DNA of 64,000 bases from NCBI GenBank assembly GCA_963738325.1, contig CAVTWD010000001.1, positions 1,116,001 through 1,180,000 on the forward strand. Direction: 5' to 3'. Shown piece by piece: positions 63,213 through 64,000 of this stretch. The notes below the pieces were generated by a model, which saw only the letters and a program-made list of their open reading frames with translations, had not been told where the DNA came from and ran no database searches. The number at the start of each line of letters is the position of its first letter. Position 1 is the first letter of the stretch. The position numbers were made by a program, and so were the translations under genes. Origin of the DNA: CAVTWD01 sp963738325. Its GTDB lineage: Bacteria > Actinomycetota > Acidimicrobiia > Acidimicrobiales > Ilumatobacteraceae.

Positions 63213-64000
63213 GTGCGGGACGAGCGCGATGTCCGGGACGAGCGCGATGTCGAGCGTGCTCGCGGGTCGCACAACCCGAGCCGGCGCCCGAGGTCGGACT
63301 GCAGTACGCCGTCCGGATCGACGCGTCGCCCGGGTCTCCTCCCATTCGGCGAGCCGTGGGTACATCAGCGGCAGGAGGCCGGGGTCGAGGCGAGCGTCCT
63401 TGGCCAGATAGAGGCGCCCGCCCGCCTCGACCACGAGCCGGTCGAGGCCGTCGAGCAAGTCGGACAGCTCGCGCCGGCTTGCCGGGAGGTCGAGCGCCAA
63501 CGTCCAGCCCGCGGCCGGGAACGACAGAGGCCCGGCGTTGGCCGGGCCGAAACGCTTCAGGACGGCGAGGAACGACGTGGCCCCCGCGGCCGCGAGGCGC
63601 TCGATCGTGGCCCGGAGCGTGGCTTCCGCCCCGAAGGGCACGACGAACTGGTACTGCACCAAGCCCCGCCGGCCGTAGAGCCGGTTCCAGCCGGCGACGG
63701 CGTCGAGGGGGTGGAAGAACCCACTCACGCTCTGGACCTGGCCGCGGCGCCGCTTCGGCGCCCTGTGGTACCACACCTCGTTGAAGGCGCGGACGCTCGA
63801 ACGGTTCAGGAGCCATCCGGGAGCCGCCGCGGGAGCGCGCAGGTACATCTTCGGGTCGAAGCCGAGCGGGTCGTCGGCGTCGCGCAGCACGGCTCGAGGC
63901 GCGTGATCGCCGCCGGTCAGCACGCCGCGGCCGAGCTGGGCGCCGGTGGCAGTGAGATCGACCCAGGCGACGGAATAGCGGTGCGCGGCATCGGTCTCGG
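63209..64000 (-). CDS. dprE1: decaprenylphospho-beta-D-ribose oxidase-like protein, partial, with a frameshift
   Basis: The C-terminal 260 or so residues of a DprE1-like flavoenzyme; the start lies beyond the window. Seen are RYSVAWVDL near the edge, GRGVLTGGDHA, the family core LVQYQFVVPFGAEATLRATIERL, and LAVLKRFGPANAGPLSFPAAGWTLALDLPA with the conserved active-site lysine in VLKRFG. It ends GGRLYLAKDARLDPGLLPLMYPRLAEW. A shift at CGCG 63322 is needed to reach RVDPDGVLQSDLGRRLGL. The C terminus carries a duplicated SRSSRT tail. With DprE2 it makes the arabinose donor of the AftD-type enzymes. Confidence 0.85.
63217..63252. repeat. 18-bp tandem duplication in the dprE1 tail
   Basis: GGGACGAGCGCGATGTCC at 63217-63234 is repeated with one change at 63235-63252. 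It adds a duplicated six-residue unit to the DprE1-like C terminus just before the overlapping dprE2 start. Confidence 0.7.

Noticed and set aside
1..64000. tRNA, rRNA or riboswitch genes
   Set aside because: Reading all intergenic gaps by eye showed no cloverleaf with CCA-type ends or conserved rRNA or riboswitch sequence; covariance searches were not possible here.

Overview
This 64-kb window is very GC-rich and gene-dense. Start codons are often GTG or TTG, genes overlap by 1-4 bases, and intergenic gaps are short. The gene content points to an actinobacterium, most likely of the Acidimicrobiia: acyl-CoA metabolism, LLM flavoenzymes, AftD-type arabinofuranosyltransferases with DprE1/DprE2, and a secreted protein with RLVDTR repeats. 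The taxonomic call is inference.

Layout. Positions 1-6.3 kb hold the end of ispH, an acyl-CoA dehydrogenase, a SirB1/transglutaminase-like gene, an acyl-CoA synthetase, an aldehyde dehydrogenase and a glycerophosphodiesterase. Positions 7.08-15.09 kb are an integrated phage-satellite-like element. It carries a serine integrase, an excisionase, a chain of translationally coupled small genes, a replication-like protein with internal 12-bp repeats, an HNH protein, a toprim-like protein and a single HK97-type major capsid gene. I see no terminase, portal or tail genes. The element splits a host gene whose two halves are recognisable on either side, giving an element of about 8.0 kb. Positions 15.2-21.9 kb hold a GABA/amine-catabolism-like operon (aldehyde dehydrogenase, aminotransferase, FAD-linked oxidase) divergent from an RpiR regulator and a gamma-glutamyltransferase. 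Positions 22-33.5 kb hold an LLM enzyme, a methylenetetrahydrofolate reductase-like gene, an amidohydrolase, an NMT1/SsuA-type ABC importer, a creatininase-like gene, a phytoene-desaturase-like oxidoreductase, a phosphoribosyltransferase, two subunits of a molybdenum hydroxylase and a RidA protein. Together these suggest use of N-heterocycles or one-carbon units. Positions 33.6-41.3 kb hold an adenylate kinase, a complete Dpp/Opp-type peptide importer and a DNA glycosylase.

Positions 41.3-64 kb are a cell-envelope polysaccharide locus: a PIG-V-like mannosyltransferase, two AftD-like giant glycosyltransferases, a UDP-galactopyranose-mutase-like flavoprotein, an ArnT-like transferase, an acyltransferase/SGNH fusion, a methyltransferase, a GT4 glycosyltransferase, and dprE2-dprE1, which make the arabinose donor. 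An intact IS1634-type element with 13-bp terminal repeats and a 6-bp target duplication sits between the first AftD gene and the flavoprotein gene.

Two cross-cutting patterns matter for any reader. First, about twenty otherwise healthy genes are split by apparent single-base frameshifts, and most switch points coincide with CGCG. I suspect systematic sequencing indels, possibly at a modified motif, rather than mass pseudogenisation. Second, a 28-bp palindrome built on GGCAACGAATCGGC recurs four times, once inside a glycosyltransferase coding region. No tRNA, rRNA or CRISPR array was seen.
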